From Doryteuthis pealeii (Eukaryota > Mollusca > Cephalopoda > Myopsida > Loliginidae): DNA of 64,000 bases. The notes below the pieces were generated by a model. The model made no database searches. It saw nothing but the letters and a program-made list of their open reading frames with translations, and was not told the origin of the DNA. A program made the translations under genes and the position numbers. Below, in pieces: positions 44,900 through 56,214 of the stretch. The stretch is taken from assembly GCA_023376005.1 (NCBI GenBank), contig CM042157.1:52101833-52165832 (forward strand). Reading direction: 5' to 3'. The stretch's first letter is position 1. Each line of letters opens with the position of its first letter.

Positions 44900-46600
44900 T
44901 TTGTTTTATTTCTATTCATCTTTTATCTCTTTATTTATACTGTAATTAGAAAACTATAAGACCAACTCGAAAAAATGTTACGCCCCCAACATAAGGGGGT
45001 GGGGGGCGTCAAAATTAAGTGACCTGAAAAAAATGAGAAAGTTTTGAAATAAAATGAATAATGCATTATAAAGATCATTCATTGATAAATAAACACTGTA
45101 AATTTCATTAAAATCCGATAATTCCCTGATTTTTGGTAAATTATTTTCTGTAGGGTCTGGGGTAGGCATGTGCAAACCAGTCGGCATTTTGAAAGTTTGT
45201 TTACTTGTAAAAAATATCTTAAAACGTCAATAAAAATTGGAAAATTAACTTTTTACTGTTTTCTTTTACGTTTAATATAAAGAACAATTCCAAGTTTATG
45301 GGTTATAAAAAAGAAAAAAAGAAATTTCTCTCACATAAAACCTAATTTTTTGCATTTTAAAGTAAATCGGCTCAAGTCCGCGCAAGAACGCGCAAGAACG
45401 CGCATTTGTTGACATATTATCCGATCTTGACGTGTGCACTTTTTCTTCATATGGATGGGCAGACGAATAAAAAAATTTTCTGTAGCAAAAAACAAATTAC
45501 TAATTTAGCATTTCCTTGATGCCTCACAATTTAACTCTTAATATTATTGAGTCTACTTCTTCGGCGAAACTTTTTTTTTTTTGGTAAAATACAATACACA
45601 AAATAAAGAAACAAAAAAATAAAATAAAAAGTTTATTTACCTTCAGAATTTTTGACTGAACAGTAATATCTGCGTTCTGTATATACACGGGAGAATTATT
45701 TGTTTTCAAATAAATAATAAATTTCTTCAAACACTGTTTGGTTTCTCTTTCACGTCACAGAGTATAAATGTGTACGCGTCGGGTATTTTGACTTGTTTAC
45801 CCATAACACACCAGTGAAAATGACAAATACGTTTTTTTTTCCATTACAGGCTTCCGTAATCATTCTCACAACAACTTTTAATTCAAACATTATTTTCAAA
45901 AATTCATAAAAATAAGAATAGACATATGTTATGTCATTATTTTTAGCGAGATATGTTTTATACAATATTTTCTTTGAATTAATGAATACGATTTTGTTAT
46001 GCATTAAACAAAAGTATTTATTTTACATTTTATAAAATTTTGAAAATCTCTGAAAATCTCTGAAAAATAAAATAAAAATGTACACAATACGAACTTTTAA
46101 TATAAAATTCTTTTGAAAATAATCTAACAATTAAAAAAAAAAAAAAAAAAAAGATACATATTTTTTCTTATTTACGAGATTTTAAGTTTCAATGTTTAAG
46201 ATGCCCTATTTCCAAAACCGATTTATTAGCGAATTATCTTTTTATATATATGTTATGTCATTATATTGTCTTTATAAAAATGTAAAATTTATTTATATGC
46301 AAAAAAAAAAAAAAATATATTTGTTGGGGGGATCAATACGCGAAACAAAAACTAACGAAAAAAATTATTAGTCTTTTCAATTTAGTAAAAATTTATTTAC
46401 AATAAAGTTCATCTTTTATTACTTCATAAACAAAAAGTTTTATTCGAATCGGATCGTTAGTTTATTTTATATGATTTTTAGAAGAATTTCCTGTGATCAC
46501 CCTTTTATATAGTAGGCGAGAATTTGCACATGGCTAGTCTGGGGCTAAAGTCATTTGGTTAAAAACGCATTTTAGGCCCATTTTGGGTAATTAATATAAA
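44900..46600 (-). mobile_element. MITE family C, minus copy split by a hAT-like element
   Basis: 44900-45154 is the inverse of 27490-27715 (for example GAGAAAGTTTTGAAATAAAA), and 46545-46600 is the inverse of 27440-27485 (GGGGCTAAAGTCATTT, AAAACGCATTTTAGGCCCAT). The two parts adjoin once the element at 45163-46536 is removed. Confidence 0.8.
45163..46536. mobile_element. hAT-like non-autonomous element D, complete
   Basis: 1374 bp with ends TAGGCATGTGCAAA and TTTGCACATGGCTA, imperfect terminal inverted repeats of about 14 bp. It is flanked by an exact 8-bp duplication GTCTGGGG (45155-45162 and 46537-46544). 8-bp duplications and T/CAG-start ends are hAT traits. Very AT-rich, no transposase; short frames at 45524-46004 show no domain. 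Fragments of the family lie at 36945-37480, 41636-42000 and 43765-43886. Confidence 0.85.
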
Positions 46601-46609
46601 TAATTCATT

Positions 46610-48398
46610 GCATCTAGACTTCTAGATAAATAAATGAGAATACTCTGTAATAATTAGCATTTAATAGTAATCTAATCTACCTTGAGAAAATAATATTTTC
46701 ATTTCTTTCCATAATAACCGTAGAATATTTAAAAAAAAAAAAGGTAACAAACAGCAATAAACGTAAAATGAACATTGAAAAAATAAGAAAAAAAAATACT
46801 AGTAATGTCAATAGCGCTTGTTTAAAAACAATTTACTATATCGGTTATCTGACCTTGATTTAGTTTCCGTTAAATTGTTAAAATTTTCAATTTCTCTTAA
46901 AAAAAAAAAAACATTAAAGAAATATTCATACTATAATTCAACGCTATGAATTTTTATGTTACGATTAAATTTATTAGGTAAAATAAAAATTAAGGATAGA
47001 AAAAATAATTTTCAAAAAAAGATAAATAAACCCATAATCCCTACCGGAAGTTAACGAAATTTCTAAAACTGGCGGAAATTTTGAATTGACAAGATGACGG
47101 CGGGTGAGTTTTTATTAATTTAACTGGTTACTGATCTTAACGCGCACTCACATATAAACAAACAATGAGTAACTTTTCCCTTTATTTTCTGTTGTTCAAA
47201 GTTTTGGGAATTAACAGCTTTTTTATTTAAAGATAAAAAGAAGAAAAAGTTTTATATAAAAAAAAAGCAATAACTTATTGTTTTATTTAATTCTTTTCAT
47301 GTCTGAAGTTGATTTCAGTAATCAAGTTTGTACTAAACCTATTGATTTATTTCTTTTAGTTTTAATTTACATTTATTATTTTAATGTGGGATTGAATTTA
47401 ACATCCTTCAAATTAAATGTAATTAAGAATTAAAAAAAAAAAAGAACTAAAATGAAAGTTTACTTAAAAACATTTTCTGACCAGTTAAAAAAAACTTACG
47501 ATGCGATCCGTCTTTCTGTGTAAAGAAAGCGACACTGATGTACAACCTTTATTTTTTGTTAAATTTGTTTTTCTAAAAAAAATATCCTCATTGTTATTTT
47601 GTTTACCTTTGTTCTTTTTTTTAAAGAATTACTTTATCTGTTAAAATATTTTTAACAGCTCCCGAAGACTCTTTAAAAACAAACACTTGTTTTTATAAAA
47701 GAAAAAATGCCTCCCTCCCAAAAGGTCTACTTATTTTTTTTCTATTCACACACACACAAAATAAAATGGATTTATCTTGAAGAAAACAACAATGACACTT
47801 TAAATTTTATTTTTTAAGACATTTGATTCTTTTAAACCATTTTAAAATTGTTTTCGATCTCTTCAAATTTAAATATGCAATGAAATAGCTGAGGTTGTCA
47901 CTACTAGAATAGTCTTAGTCCTAATCAATCAGTGATCATCCTCCACACATTAAAACATGTAATGTGTGAAAATAAACAATTTTGATTTGATTTGAGTTGT
48001 TTATTTTCGGTACTAATGCAGAATAGCACGCAAGAGATAATATCATTAGATTACGTATGAAATGCATTTCATTTCACGGAAATACCCGAAACCTTTGAAG
48101 CGCTTGGATTTAGTGTTAGGCTTATGCTACTTCGGGAGTTTCCGTAATTTAATATTTACACGTAGAATGCGATTCCAATTATATTATCTCTTGTATCTTA
48201 TTTACCTTTGCCTTTGTTTACATATTATCATTTTGAAGCATTTGAACTGCAGTCACAACATTAACCCAATTAATTTTACCATTTTACGAAAATCACCGTT
48301 TCTTATAATGTGGAAAAAAAACTGACGGTTGGTCAGGCGGGAAGGAGCTGAAGCTACCTTGTGATGTCCTTATAGGATCTGTCAATTTTGACTTTATA
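46610..48398. other. AT-rich, no gene recognised
   Basis: Poly(A)/poly(T) runs and a small (CA)n tract at 47747-47757. The 87-residue plus-strand frame at 48062-48325 is hydrophobic but has no recognised domain. Nothing assignable. Confidence 0.45.
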
Positions 48399-48406
48399 GA
48401 CAATTT

Positions 48407-49049
48407 GGTAATCAAGGACTATTTGCTCGTAAATTCCTACCATAAAATAAACTGAACCCTCATTTTATGTCCGTGTTTTTGCAATAAATGTTTTATTTTT
48501 CTTGCACCCGTTATGTTACAATATTAAATATGTTTCCTTTATTTATTTTAATATTCACTTCAATGTGTTTTTTATTTTGTGAGAATGGTTAGTTTTAAAG
48601 TGGGGGTTCGTTTTTACACTTCAACTTTCTACTCGTAAATTCCTACCATAAAATGCCCAAGCCTAATTTTATGGCAGGAATTTACGAGTAAAAAGTTCAA
48701 TATTACTTTTTGTTGTTGTTATTTCTTTTCTTTTCGGCTTTGGTACTCTAAAATAAAAACGTCAGATCATCATCGACGAAAAAACAAAATTACGGTCATA
48801 AAAGGAGGATCCAATTTATGCCTAAATTGTAAAACGAGCCCCCACTTTAAAACTAAACATTCTCACAAAATAAAAACTTTTAGAATATGCACATTGAAAT
48901 GAATATTAAAATAAATAAATAAAATATATTTTGTATTGTAAAATAACGGGTACAAGAAAAATAAAACATTAATACAAAAACACGGACATAAAATGGGGGT
49001 TCAGTTTATTTTATGGTAGGAATTTACGAGCAAATAGTCCTTGATTACC
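48407..49049. mobile_element. Foldback element F, copy 1 (8-bp duplication)
   Basis: 643 bp starting GGTAATCAAGGACTATTTGC and ending with its inverse; the arms pair over roughly 200 bp. It is flanked by exact GACAATTT duplications (48399-48406 and 49050-49057). A second inverted pair lies nested inside (CTCGTAAATTCCTACCATAA and its inverse around 48632-48692). No coding. It would form long dsRNA if transcribed. Confidence 0.92.
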
Positions 49050-49139
49050 GACAATTTTTGCTTTGGCTGAACTTGCACAACGGTCGGAAAATTAAAATGG
49101 AAAGTTTTTTGGACAGTTAAACTACAGTCTATGAATGAC

Positions 49140-49465
49140 CTTTTTACGAATTGGGTTACGGTTTATGGGATTGGGGATTAAGGTTGGTTTTTTAATTACG
49201 TATTGCTTAAAAACAAACAAAGAAAGAACCCAAAATTACAATACATTTAATGTTGAAAAATATTTTTTTAAACCAAGTTTAATTGAAATTATACATTGCA
49301 ATACTGACACAAACAACTGAGACTAATGTGTCTACCTACCGTTGGGTTCAATAATTAATTTCAATGGTTAATTAAATGTATTGTGATTTTTAATTTTTTT
49401 TTAAAGCAATACGTAATTAAAAACAACCTTAATCCCCAAACCTCTAAACCGTAACCCAATTCGCA
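49140..49465. mobile_element. Inverted-repeat element G
   Basis: Arms of about 70 bp: ACGAATTGGGTTACGGTTTA at 49147 and its inverse at 49445-49463, continuing through the GGGGATTAAGGTTG and AATTACGTATTGCTT segments. It is bordered on both sides by a direct repeat GGCTGAACTTGCA...GGTCGGAAAATTAAAA (49069 and 49469). No exact short duplication recognised. Confidence 0.75.
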
Positions 49466-49556
49466 AAGGCTGAACTTGCAAATTGGTCGGAAAATTAAAA
49501 CGAAAACAAAATGTTTTTTTTTTTTTGGTATTTTCATTTTATTTTATTTATTTTAT

Positions 49557-49557
<1 letters not shown>

Positions 49558-49588
<31 letters not shown>
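49558..49588. repeat. Poly(T) tract
   Basis: About 30 T. A similar tract lies at 49979-50008. Confidence 0.9.
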
Positions 49589-49659
49589 CGACAATCAATT
49601 ACTAATAAAAAATTTAAATATTTAGATAATCTTTTTTACCTAAAAACAACTTAAAAATG

Positions 49660-49820
49660 AATATCTAAATATTTTTATCGACAAGTAAATGTAAATAGTT
49701 TAAAGAGTGGGAGGGTTAAAATATTTACATTTACTTGTCGAAAAAAGACTGGAGTGAGTGAAATATCGCATTTACATTTTTTTTTAATCAACTATCACCA
49801 CCTAGCGCCAGTAAATGAAA
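49660..49820. mobile_element. Fragment of foldback element H
   Basis: A perfect 20-bp inverted pair, TCGACAAGTAAATGTAAATA and its complement, lies at about 49678-49741. The TCGACAAGTAAATG core and the ATCACCACCTAGCG near 49794 recur in the complete copy at 51634-52153 (ATCACCGCCTAGCG near 52097). Confidence 0.65.
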
Positions 49821-49973
49821 AATGATTATTAGGAAGGAACAAGAACAACACACAATTAAGAGGAAATAGATAGAGAGCTTTAATGACTGTTGTACGTTAA
49901 CGCCAGAGTCTGGACGCAGGCCACAGTTCATATGATGCAAGGGACGTAACCCTGTATAATAAATACTGGCGTG

Positions 49974-50009
<36 letters not shown>

Positions 50010-50011
<2 letters not shown>

Positions 50012-51022
50012 GTTCTTTTATTTATTTAAAAAAAATATTTTTGTAGAGGCCTAATATGATGTGGGTGTTAAAGGCTTAAAAGTCTACAATATAGTCTTCG
50101 AGGAATGTAGGCCTCATCCTAAGTCTGGGACGACGTTCCCACTCGTCCTAGAAAACCTGGAAAAAAAAATTTGTTTTCCAGTACTGGAAAATCTTGAAAA
50201 GATGGGTATTTTTTCAAAATCCTGGAAAATTTTCGTTTTTTTTTTTGTCCTGGAAAAATTGAATTATCTGAGACAAAATTAATGTTATTGTTACCGTTAA
50301 CAAATATAACTAGTAAAATAACAAGGACGCTTTTTTTAATTTTTTTTGTTTTGTTTTGTTTTTGCTCAATGAACCTACCCAACATTTCCCAAACTGGTCA
50401 TAAATATTCATTAAACAGTAAAAATGCTTCTGATTGGCTATTTTGAAGTTTCGCTTTCATGTAGCAATATTTTGATTTATTTTTATATGACACTGAACAA
50501 GAATTTGTGATCAGACTAAAGATAATAAGGTATTCGTTAAAGAAAGGTTAAAAAATAAATTACGTTTAACAAAACTCCCCCTCTACCTCGTAAAATTTAG
50601 AACATTTAAAAAGAATTTTCTGTACTTGTATAGAATAGCACACACGCAAAATTTTGACTGAAAATGAACAATTTAAAAAAAAAAAAATACATTTAAGAAT
50701 TAAATAAAATTAATGTTCATTCAAAAAAGGTTTGTTAAACATTTTTGGAGACACTGGAAAGTAAAAAAAAATTCATAAGACAAAAGTTGATAACCATTTT
50801 AGTCTCGGTAGTTTGTCGGATATTGGGTTGGGATCAAGCGACTGTCAACAATGTAGGTATTGGCAGTGTTACTGTTTTTAGTCATGTTGATGGGGTGGGG
50901 TTGGGGAACACAACCTCCTAGCAAGTCTTCAAGCAAGCGATGCTTGAACAAAATTTTCAAGGACATCAAATGTCAATTTCAACTCAGTTAAAGTAAGTGT
51001 TCTTTTTACGGTGATAATACTC
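50010..51022. other. No gene recognised; CTGGAAAA-rich stretch
   Basis: Between 50150 and 50260 the motif CCTGGAAAA / CTTGAAAA recurs several times with CCAGTACTGG as a palindrome. Frames over it (50061-50385) are translations of this repeat. The rest is AT-rich and unassigned. Confidence 0.45.
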
Positions 51023-51030
51023 CCCACCCA

Positions 51031-51606
51031 GGTAAAAAAGAACAATTTCCTCGTATATTCCTACCATAAAATAAACTGAACCCTCATTTTATATTCTTTA
51101 TTTATTTTAATATTCACTTCAATGTGTATATTCTAAAAGTTTTTATTTTGTGAGAATGGTTAGTTTTAAAGTGGGGGTTCATTTTTACACTTCAACTTTT
51201 TACTCGTAAATTCCTACCATAAAATGCCCAAGCCTAATTTTATGGTAGGAATTTACGAGTAAAAAGTTGAAGTTTACCCTTTGTTGTTGTTTCTTTTCTT
51301 TTTGGCTTTGGTACTCTAAAATAAAAACGTCAGATTTTAATCATCGTCGACGAAAAAACAAAATTACGGTCATAAAAAGAGGATCCAATTTATGCCTAAA
51401 TTGTAAAACGAGCCTTTAAAACTAACCTTTAAAACTAACCATTCTCACAAAATAAAAACTTTTAGAATATACACATTGAAGTGAATATTAAAATAAATAA
51501 ATAAAATATATTTAATATTGTAAAATAACGGGTGCAAAAACACGGACATAAAATGAGGGTTCAGTTTATTTTAAAGGAATATATGGGGAAATTGTTCTTT
51601 TTTACC
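51031..51606. mobile_element. Foldback element F, copy 2 (8-bp duplication)
   Basis: 576 bp starting GGTAAAAAAGAACAATTTCC and ending with its exact inverse, flanked by CCCACCCA duplications (51023-51030 and 51607-51614). The interior matches copy 1 closely (GAACCCTCATTTTAT, GTGAGAATGGTTAGTTTTAA, GGCTTTGGTACTCTAAAATA). Different target, same length of duplication and same GGTAA ends: this defines the family. Confidence 0.93.
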
Positions 51607-51633
51607 CCCACCCACTCCTGGAAATATTGGTCA

Positions 51634-51773
51634 GGTACTATTCGCAAAGTTCCATCCCGGTCTCCTGTGGTAATAGATCAGAAAACAAACTCACCTATGA
51701 ATGAAGTCCCTAGCTGAAGCAGTGCCTGCTGTATATGAAAAAATAATTTGTTGGTTGAAGGCGTTTTTATCGA

Positions 51774-51806
<33 letters not shown>

Positions 51807-52153
51807 GTGTTTTGAAGGTGTTAAAAGTAAGCCATATTTTTGAAAATATTAAACAAAAACACAAAAGTTAATGCGATATTTTATCACCTCCAGTCTTTTT
51901 TCGACAAGTAAATGTAAATATTTTAACCTTTTTAAAAATATTGCTTACTTTTAATGTCTTCAAACAAAAAACAAAAAAAAAAAAACAAAAAAAAATCCAT
52001 AAAAACGCCTTCAATTGACAAATTATTTTTTCATATACAGCAGGCACCACTTCAGCTAGGGACTTCATTCATAGGTGGGTTTGTTTTTTTCACCTATCAC
52101 CGCCTAGCGTTTTTTTAAGGCAGGAGGCCGGGACGGAACTCTGCGAATAGTAC
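51634..52153. mobile_element. MULE-like foldback element H (9-bp duplication)
   Basis: 520 bp with arms of roughly 200 bp or more: GTACTATTCGCAAAGTTCC on the left and GGAACTCTGCGAATAGTAC on the right, continuing through CACCTATGAATGAAGTCCC and its inverse. It is flanked by exact TATTGGTCA duplications (51625-51633 and 52154-52162). Long inverted repeats with 9-bp duplications are typical of Mutator-like elements. The interior has poly(T) (51778-51805). No protein. Confidence 0.88.
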
Positions 52154-52279
52154 TATTGGTCATTTTAATGTTTTGTCATCCCGGATTCCTGCCCTAATTT
52201 ACGCTGTTTTTAATTGCTGGCATAAGATATAATTCTAGCCAAATATAGATATTTTCCGAGTCATGTTTTTCACATTTTA

Positions 52280-52540
52280 TCAGCAAATTAATGGAGATAT
52301 TTTACAATACCCCACCCCAACCCCACTTTTCATCGCCAAATCAATTTAGATATTTTACCCCCTCCCCAGGTTTAATTTTTTTTACCATGAATTTTTACAA
52401 AACAAATTCAAATTTCAAATATGTACGTGCTGTATTTTTCGCTTTTTATTGGCAAATATATGTAGATATTCTACAATTATGCCCCCTCACCAGCTTTATA
52501 TTGGCACATCAATTTAGATATTTTATAAACCGCCCTTAGC
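52280..52540 (+). repeat. Diverged tandem units (CAATTTAGATATTTTA...CCCC)
   Basis: Three to four units sharing GGAGATATTTTACAATACCC / TTTAGATATTTTACCCCCTC / GTAGATATTCTACAATTATG / TTTAGATATTTTATAAACCG, separated by 50-130 bp. An inverse copy (GGGGTAAAATATCTAAATTG) is at 54648-54667. Confidence 0.65.
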
Positions 52541-52659
52541 CCCGTCGGCTGGATCTTTAGAATATTGGGCCACCTGCTGGCAGAGTGGTGACCCATGATG
52601 CTTAAGGATGGAATCTTTGTGGATGAGCAGTCCATGACATGCAACACTCTGCTTAGACT

Positions 52660-53483
52660 AAGGATACCTATTTTTTTGTCTACTTTTCATTTTAAAAACT
52701 AATTAAAATTAAATTGATTATTTATGGTCAAATTTTTGTCTCAGTTGAAAAGTAGTAACATAATGAGCATCAGTACAAAAAGCAACATAATATTAAACAT
52801 GTAATTTATTTTTAATACATTTAAAACTATTTTTTCGGTCAATTTTTATCAAATATGACTTAATATGGCCACTAGAGTTGCTGTATAATCCGTGTTTACA
52901 AAATGAATTTAACACTAGATTGAAAAATAAGAAATTACCAAAAATCTGGGAATTATCTGATTTTAATGAAGTTTTCAGTATTGATTTATCAATGAATGGA
53001 TTTTATAATGCATCAGTTATTTTATTTTAAAACTTTTTTATTTAATTAGGTATTTCTGCTATGATAAATTAATATATAAAATTCATTTAAGATATGAGTA
53101 TCATAAGTTTAAAATGTCATATTATATTCTAAAAACATATTTTTTTAATAACTACTTTACTTTAGTATCAATCTCTAATAATTTTTTGTCACAAACTCTA
53201 TTGAAAATTTACGCCCCCCCCCCCTCTAAACAAAATATTGATGTATACTTTTTTCTTTTATAAGATGAATCAATACATTTAAAGATTAAATAATTATCGA
53301 AATGAGTAAAAAAAAAAAAAAAAAAATTTTTTTAAATATCCAAAAATTTATTTTTTAGTTTTGATTTTATTTTCTGATTTTCAATACTTATTTTCTACGT
53401 GAGTAGCATCCCTATTTTGGAAACGGGGGGGGGGGTATATTCGTATTGTAAAAACATGGACTTTTTAACAAATTGGGTATACC
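52660..53483 (+). mobile_element. MITE family C, long copy with right end
   Basis: Left end near 52660 (GGATACCTA), right end TTGGGTATACC at 53473-53483 followed by TA. Aligns with 44167-44890. It contains G and A homopolymers (53425-53435 and 53310-53325) and a C-run near 53215. No protein. Confidence 0.72.
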
Positions 53484-53764
53484 TAGCTTAGACCATTACT
53501 TAGTTTAGATGGGCGGTCGGAGAGAGCCCCTCCGATCAATACATGATCAACCCTTCTTATAATATATGCTAGGTGGTGGTGGCTGAAGGTCCCAGGAATC
53601 ACATCTGATGGTGAGGTTCCAGTTCTGGAGGTCTGGGGAATGTGGAGCACCCCTTCATCACCATTGCTTCCTGGTCCACTCTTTACTGGAGTGGTAATAC
53701 CTGTTACGGTCCCATTTATAGGTTGAATAGAAAAATGTATATTTATAAAAAATTGATTATCCAT
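53483..53764 (-). CDS. Small open frame, unknown
   Basis: A 93-residue minus-strand frame with locally higher GC than its surroundings (GSNGDEGVLHIPQTSRTG, SDVIPGTFSHHHLAYIIRR). Composition suggests a fragment of an older coding or LTR sequence rather than chance, but I recognise no family with confidence. It starts exactly where MITE C ends. Confidence 0.25.
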   Translation of the reverse strand: MDNQFFINIHFSIQPINGTVTGITTPVKSGPGSNGDEGVLHIPQTSRTGTSPSDVIPGTFSHHHLAYIIRRVDHVLIGGALSDRPSKLSNGLS

Positions 53765-54514
53765 TAAGAATTACTTTATTTCAAAAGTTTGTCAGCATTA
53801 AATGACCCACTGAGGTTGATATGCTGTAAAACAAACCAAACAAAATCAAACAACCCGTTCTGTTTAAAACATTTTATTTTTATGAATTTGTACAAAACAC
53901 AATCCCCTCCCCCATCTGCCTAATATGACAACATAGATAAACATGAACTATATTTTTGAGATGAAGTTTGATAGGAATAATTTTGATTTTTCGGATTGTT
54001 CTCCTCATCTTTATTGTATGTATATTACATATAATGTTTCAGCTGTTATATCCTCCAGCCTTCCTCAGGTGTTCCCTTTGTATCCAAGTATAGTAATGAT
54101 CCAACCTGAGAAATTATTTTTAACAGTTTGACTGTTGATCAAACAGGCATTGAAGAACCTTCAAAGATCTCATTCAAAAACAATGACCATTTCTGACATG
54201 TGTCACAAGAAGAATCATGATCATTTAGAAAAAGTTTATTGGCATTTCCTGTGCAACTTAAGGCATAAATTTGCCATCAGTCTTTTTCGATATTTTTATT
54301 TTCAAAGTAATTAACTTTAAAAACAATTTGATTTAGTCTTTTTAATAATTGGTTCCCATATTGTGTTCATCTCTATACTAGGTCACTACAGTCAAACATG
54401 AGATTCTTTGAGATGTTTTCTTTTCCACTGTGCTTCACTATCTAATATTTTAACTTTGAAATATAACTTTAATATATAATAGTATATAAAATATAATATA
54501 GATATAAAGTGAAG
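53765..54514. other. No gene recognised
   Basis: AT-rich. The 62-residue frame at 53943-54131 shows no domain. Confidence 0.4.
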
Positions 54515-54730
54515 GGCCATTGGGAAATATCTCCATATATTTGTTGATAAAAAGTGAGAAACACAGTACGGTAAATGTTTGAAATTGAGTTTATTGAAAT
54601 TTGTACAAATTCAATAAAAAAAAATTATTTTAAACCTGGAGGGAGAGGGGTAAAATATCTAAATTGATTTGCCAATTTAAAAACAGCAATGGTGATCATG
54701 GCTAAGCAAAAACAGGAGGCCTGACAATTT

Positions 54731-54818
54731 TATAGTACATTTTGTCCATAAAATCTGTTTGCACTTTAATGAATTTATAACTTTAAAGTGCACACTGACT
54801 TTATGGACACCCTCTATA
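54731..54818. mobile_element. 88-bp mariner-like MITE
   Basis: TATAGTACATTTTGTCCATA at the left and its partner TATGGACACCCTCTATA at the right form imperfect ~37-bp arms (also TTTGCACTTTAA / TTTAAAGTGCACA) around a loop of about a dozen bases. TATA ends with TA flanks and the GGGTGTCCATAAAGTC-type terminus are mariner traits. Much shorter than an autonomous mariner. Confidence 0.65.
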
Positions 54819-54879
54819 ATTAATTGATAGATGTAGTCATCATTTATAATGAACACAAGATACTTCATTAACCCGGCAT

Positions 54880-55419
54880 CATAGAAAAGTAAGAATAAAA
54901 CTGGCTTAATGTGTCAATATTAGACATAATAGTAAATTATAAAATTGCCGCGAATAAGTGCTGTCCTGGAAAATGGTTTCCTAAAATGAATGGGAACCCT
55001 GACCAGTGGGTCGGGGGGCACTGTCTCCACCAGTCTTGGAGTAGCATTCCCAGTTGATTCTTTTATTTGAGGTTATTGTTGTTTAATCACATTAGTTATA
55101 TAGAGCTGTGTAAATGGAGTTCAGAACCGTTTGAATTATGTAAATATCCCCAGTGGTTCAAAAGTTATGAGAATTTAAAGCCCCGAAATTGGGGGTACAA
55201 ATGTGGACATGATTTTTTTTTAAAAATATGTCAAATCACGGACCATTAAAAAAAAATAAATTCAGTGATTTCTTCACCGTTTCTTTATTTTTGGAGCAAT
55301 TTTGATAGAATTTGGTATTCTTATGTAAAATTGTATGTTCTTTCTGATTATGCACTCAAATTGTATGTATCTCTATGCTTGAACCCATTATTTAGAGAAT
55401 AAGAGATACAGATAGCAGC

Positions 55420-55420
<1 letters not shown>
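54880..55420. other. No gene recognised
   Basis: AT-rich; a small frame at 55067-55249 has no known domain. Confidence 0.4.

Positions 55421-55421
<1 letters not shown>

Positions 55422-55473
<52 letters not shown>
55422..55473. repeat. Poly(T) tract, 52 T
   Basis: Uninterrupted T-run, the longest homopolymer in the window. Confidence 0.97.
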
Positions 55474-55476
<3 letters not shown>

Positions 55477-55554
55477 TTTAATACCCAATTATTCAACATT
55501 TTCATTATAATACTGCATGTATAGTATTAATTCAAATAAATAACATCACTTTGA

Positions 55555-55627
55555 ATAAAAATAAAACATTTATTGCAAAAACACAGACATAAAATGGGGG
55601 TTCAGTTTATTTTATGGTAGGAATTTA
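55555..55627. mobile_element. Foldback element F, right-arm fragment
   Basis: ATAAAATGGGGGTTCAGTTT and ATTTTATGGTAGGAATTTAC match 48990-49028. No left arm nearby, so this is a truncated or solo arm. Confidence 0.8.
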
Positions 55628-55629
55628 CT

Positions 55630-56019
55630 TTAAAACAGCTAAAAAAAGTTCAGGAAAAAAAATAGTAATTTCGTTGTTGCAGAAATTTCCATAAAATACG
55701 ATAATTATCAAAATTTTTTACGTGTGAATCTTAAAATTCTCATGCCAAAAATTAATGTTAAATATTGGGTAAAACTTGCAAATCCTACTCAAAATCCCAT
55801 GATATTACGGCTAAATTCTGATCAAAATCCCAAATTATTTATTTTCCCATTAAACTAACCCTAAACCCCCCCTAGTTAAAATTAAGTTTTCTTACAAAAT
55901 TTGTGGGTTCTGTTTTTCCTGGGTTATAGTTTGTTTTGAAATGTATGATTGAAAAGTACATTGGACGTTTACGAATTTTGCACAGGTTGATTTTCCAAAC
56001 GTAAATATATGTATAGTGT

Positions 56020-56059
<40 letters not shown>

Positions 56060-56214
56060 TTTAAATATGTAACATCACTTTGAATGTAAAAATACATTTC
56101 TAAATGCTTATGTTGAATTACATAAAAGAAATAGATTATCTATTTACATGTTTTCACACAAACCTGGTTTGTTTACATTTTTTGTAATTTCAAGTTTTTT
56201 TTTTTCCAAAATTG
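55630..56214. other. AT-rich, with (TA)n microsatellite
   Basis: (TA)n at about 56022-56052 preceded by TATGTATAGTGTATACA. Nothing else recognised. Confidence 0.5.

Noticed and set aside
48062..48325. 87-residue hydrophobic frame as a membrane protein
   Set aside because: No domain, no conserved context, composition expected from AT-rich DNA.
52572..52640. tRNA gene (TGGCAGAGTGG looks like an A box)
   Set aside because: No convincing B box or cloverleaf downstream.
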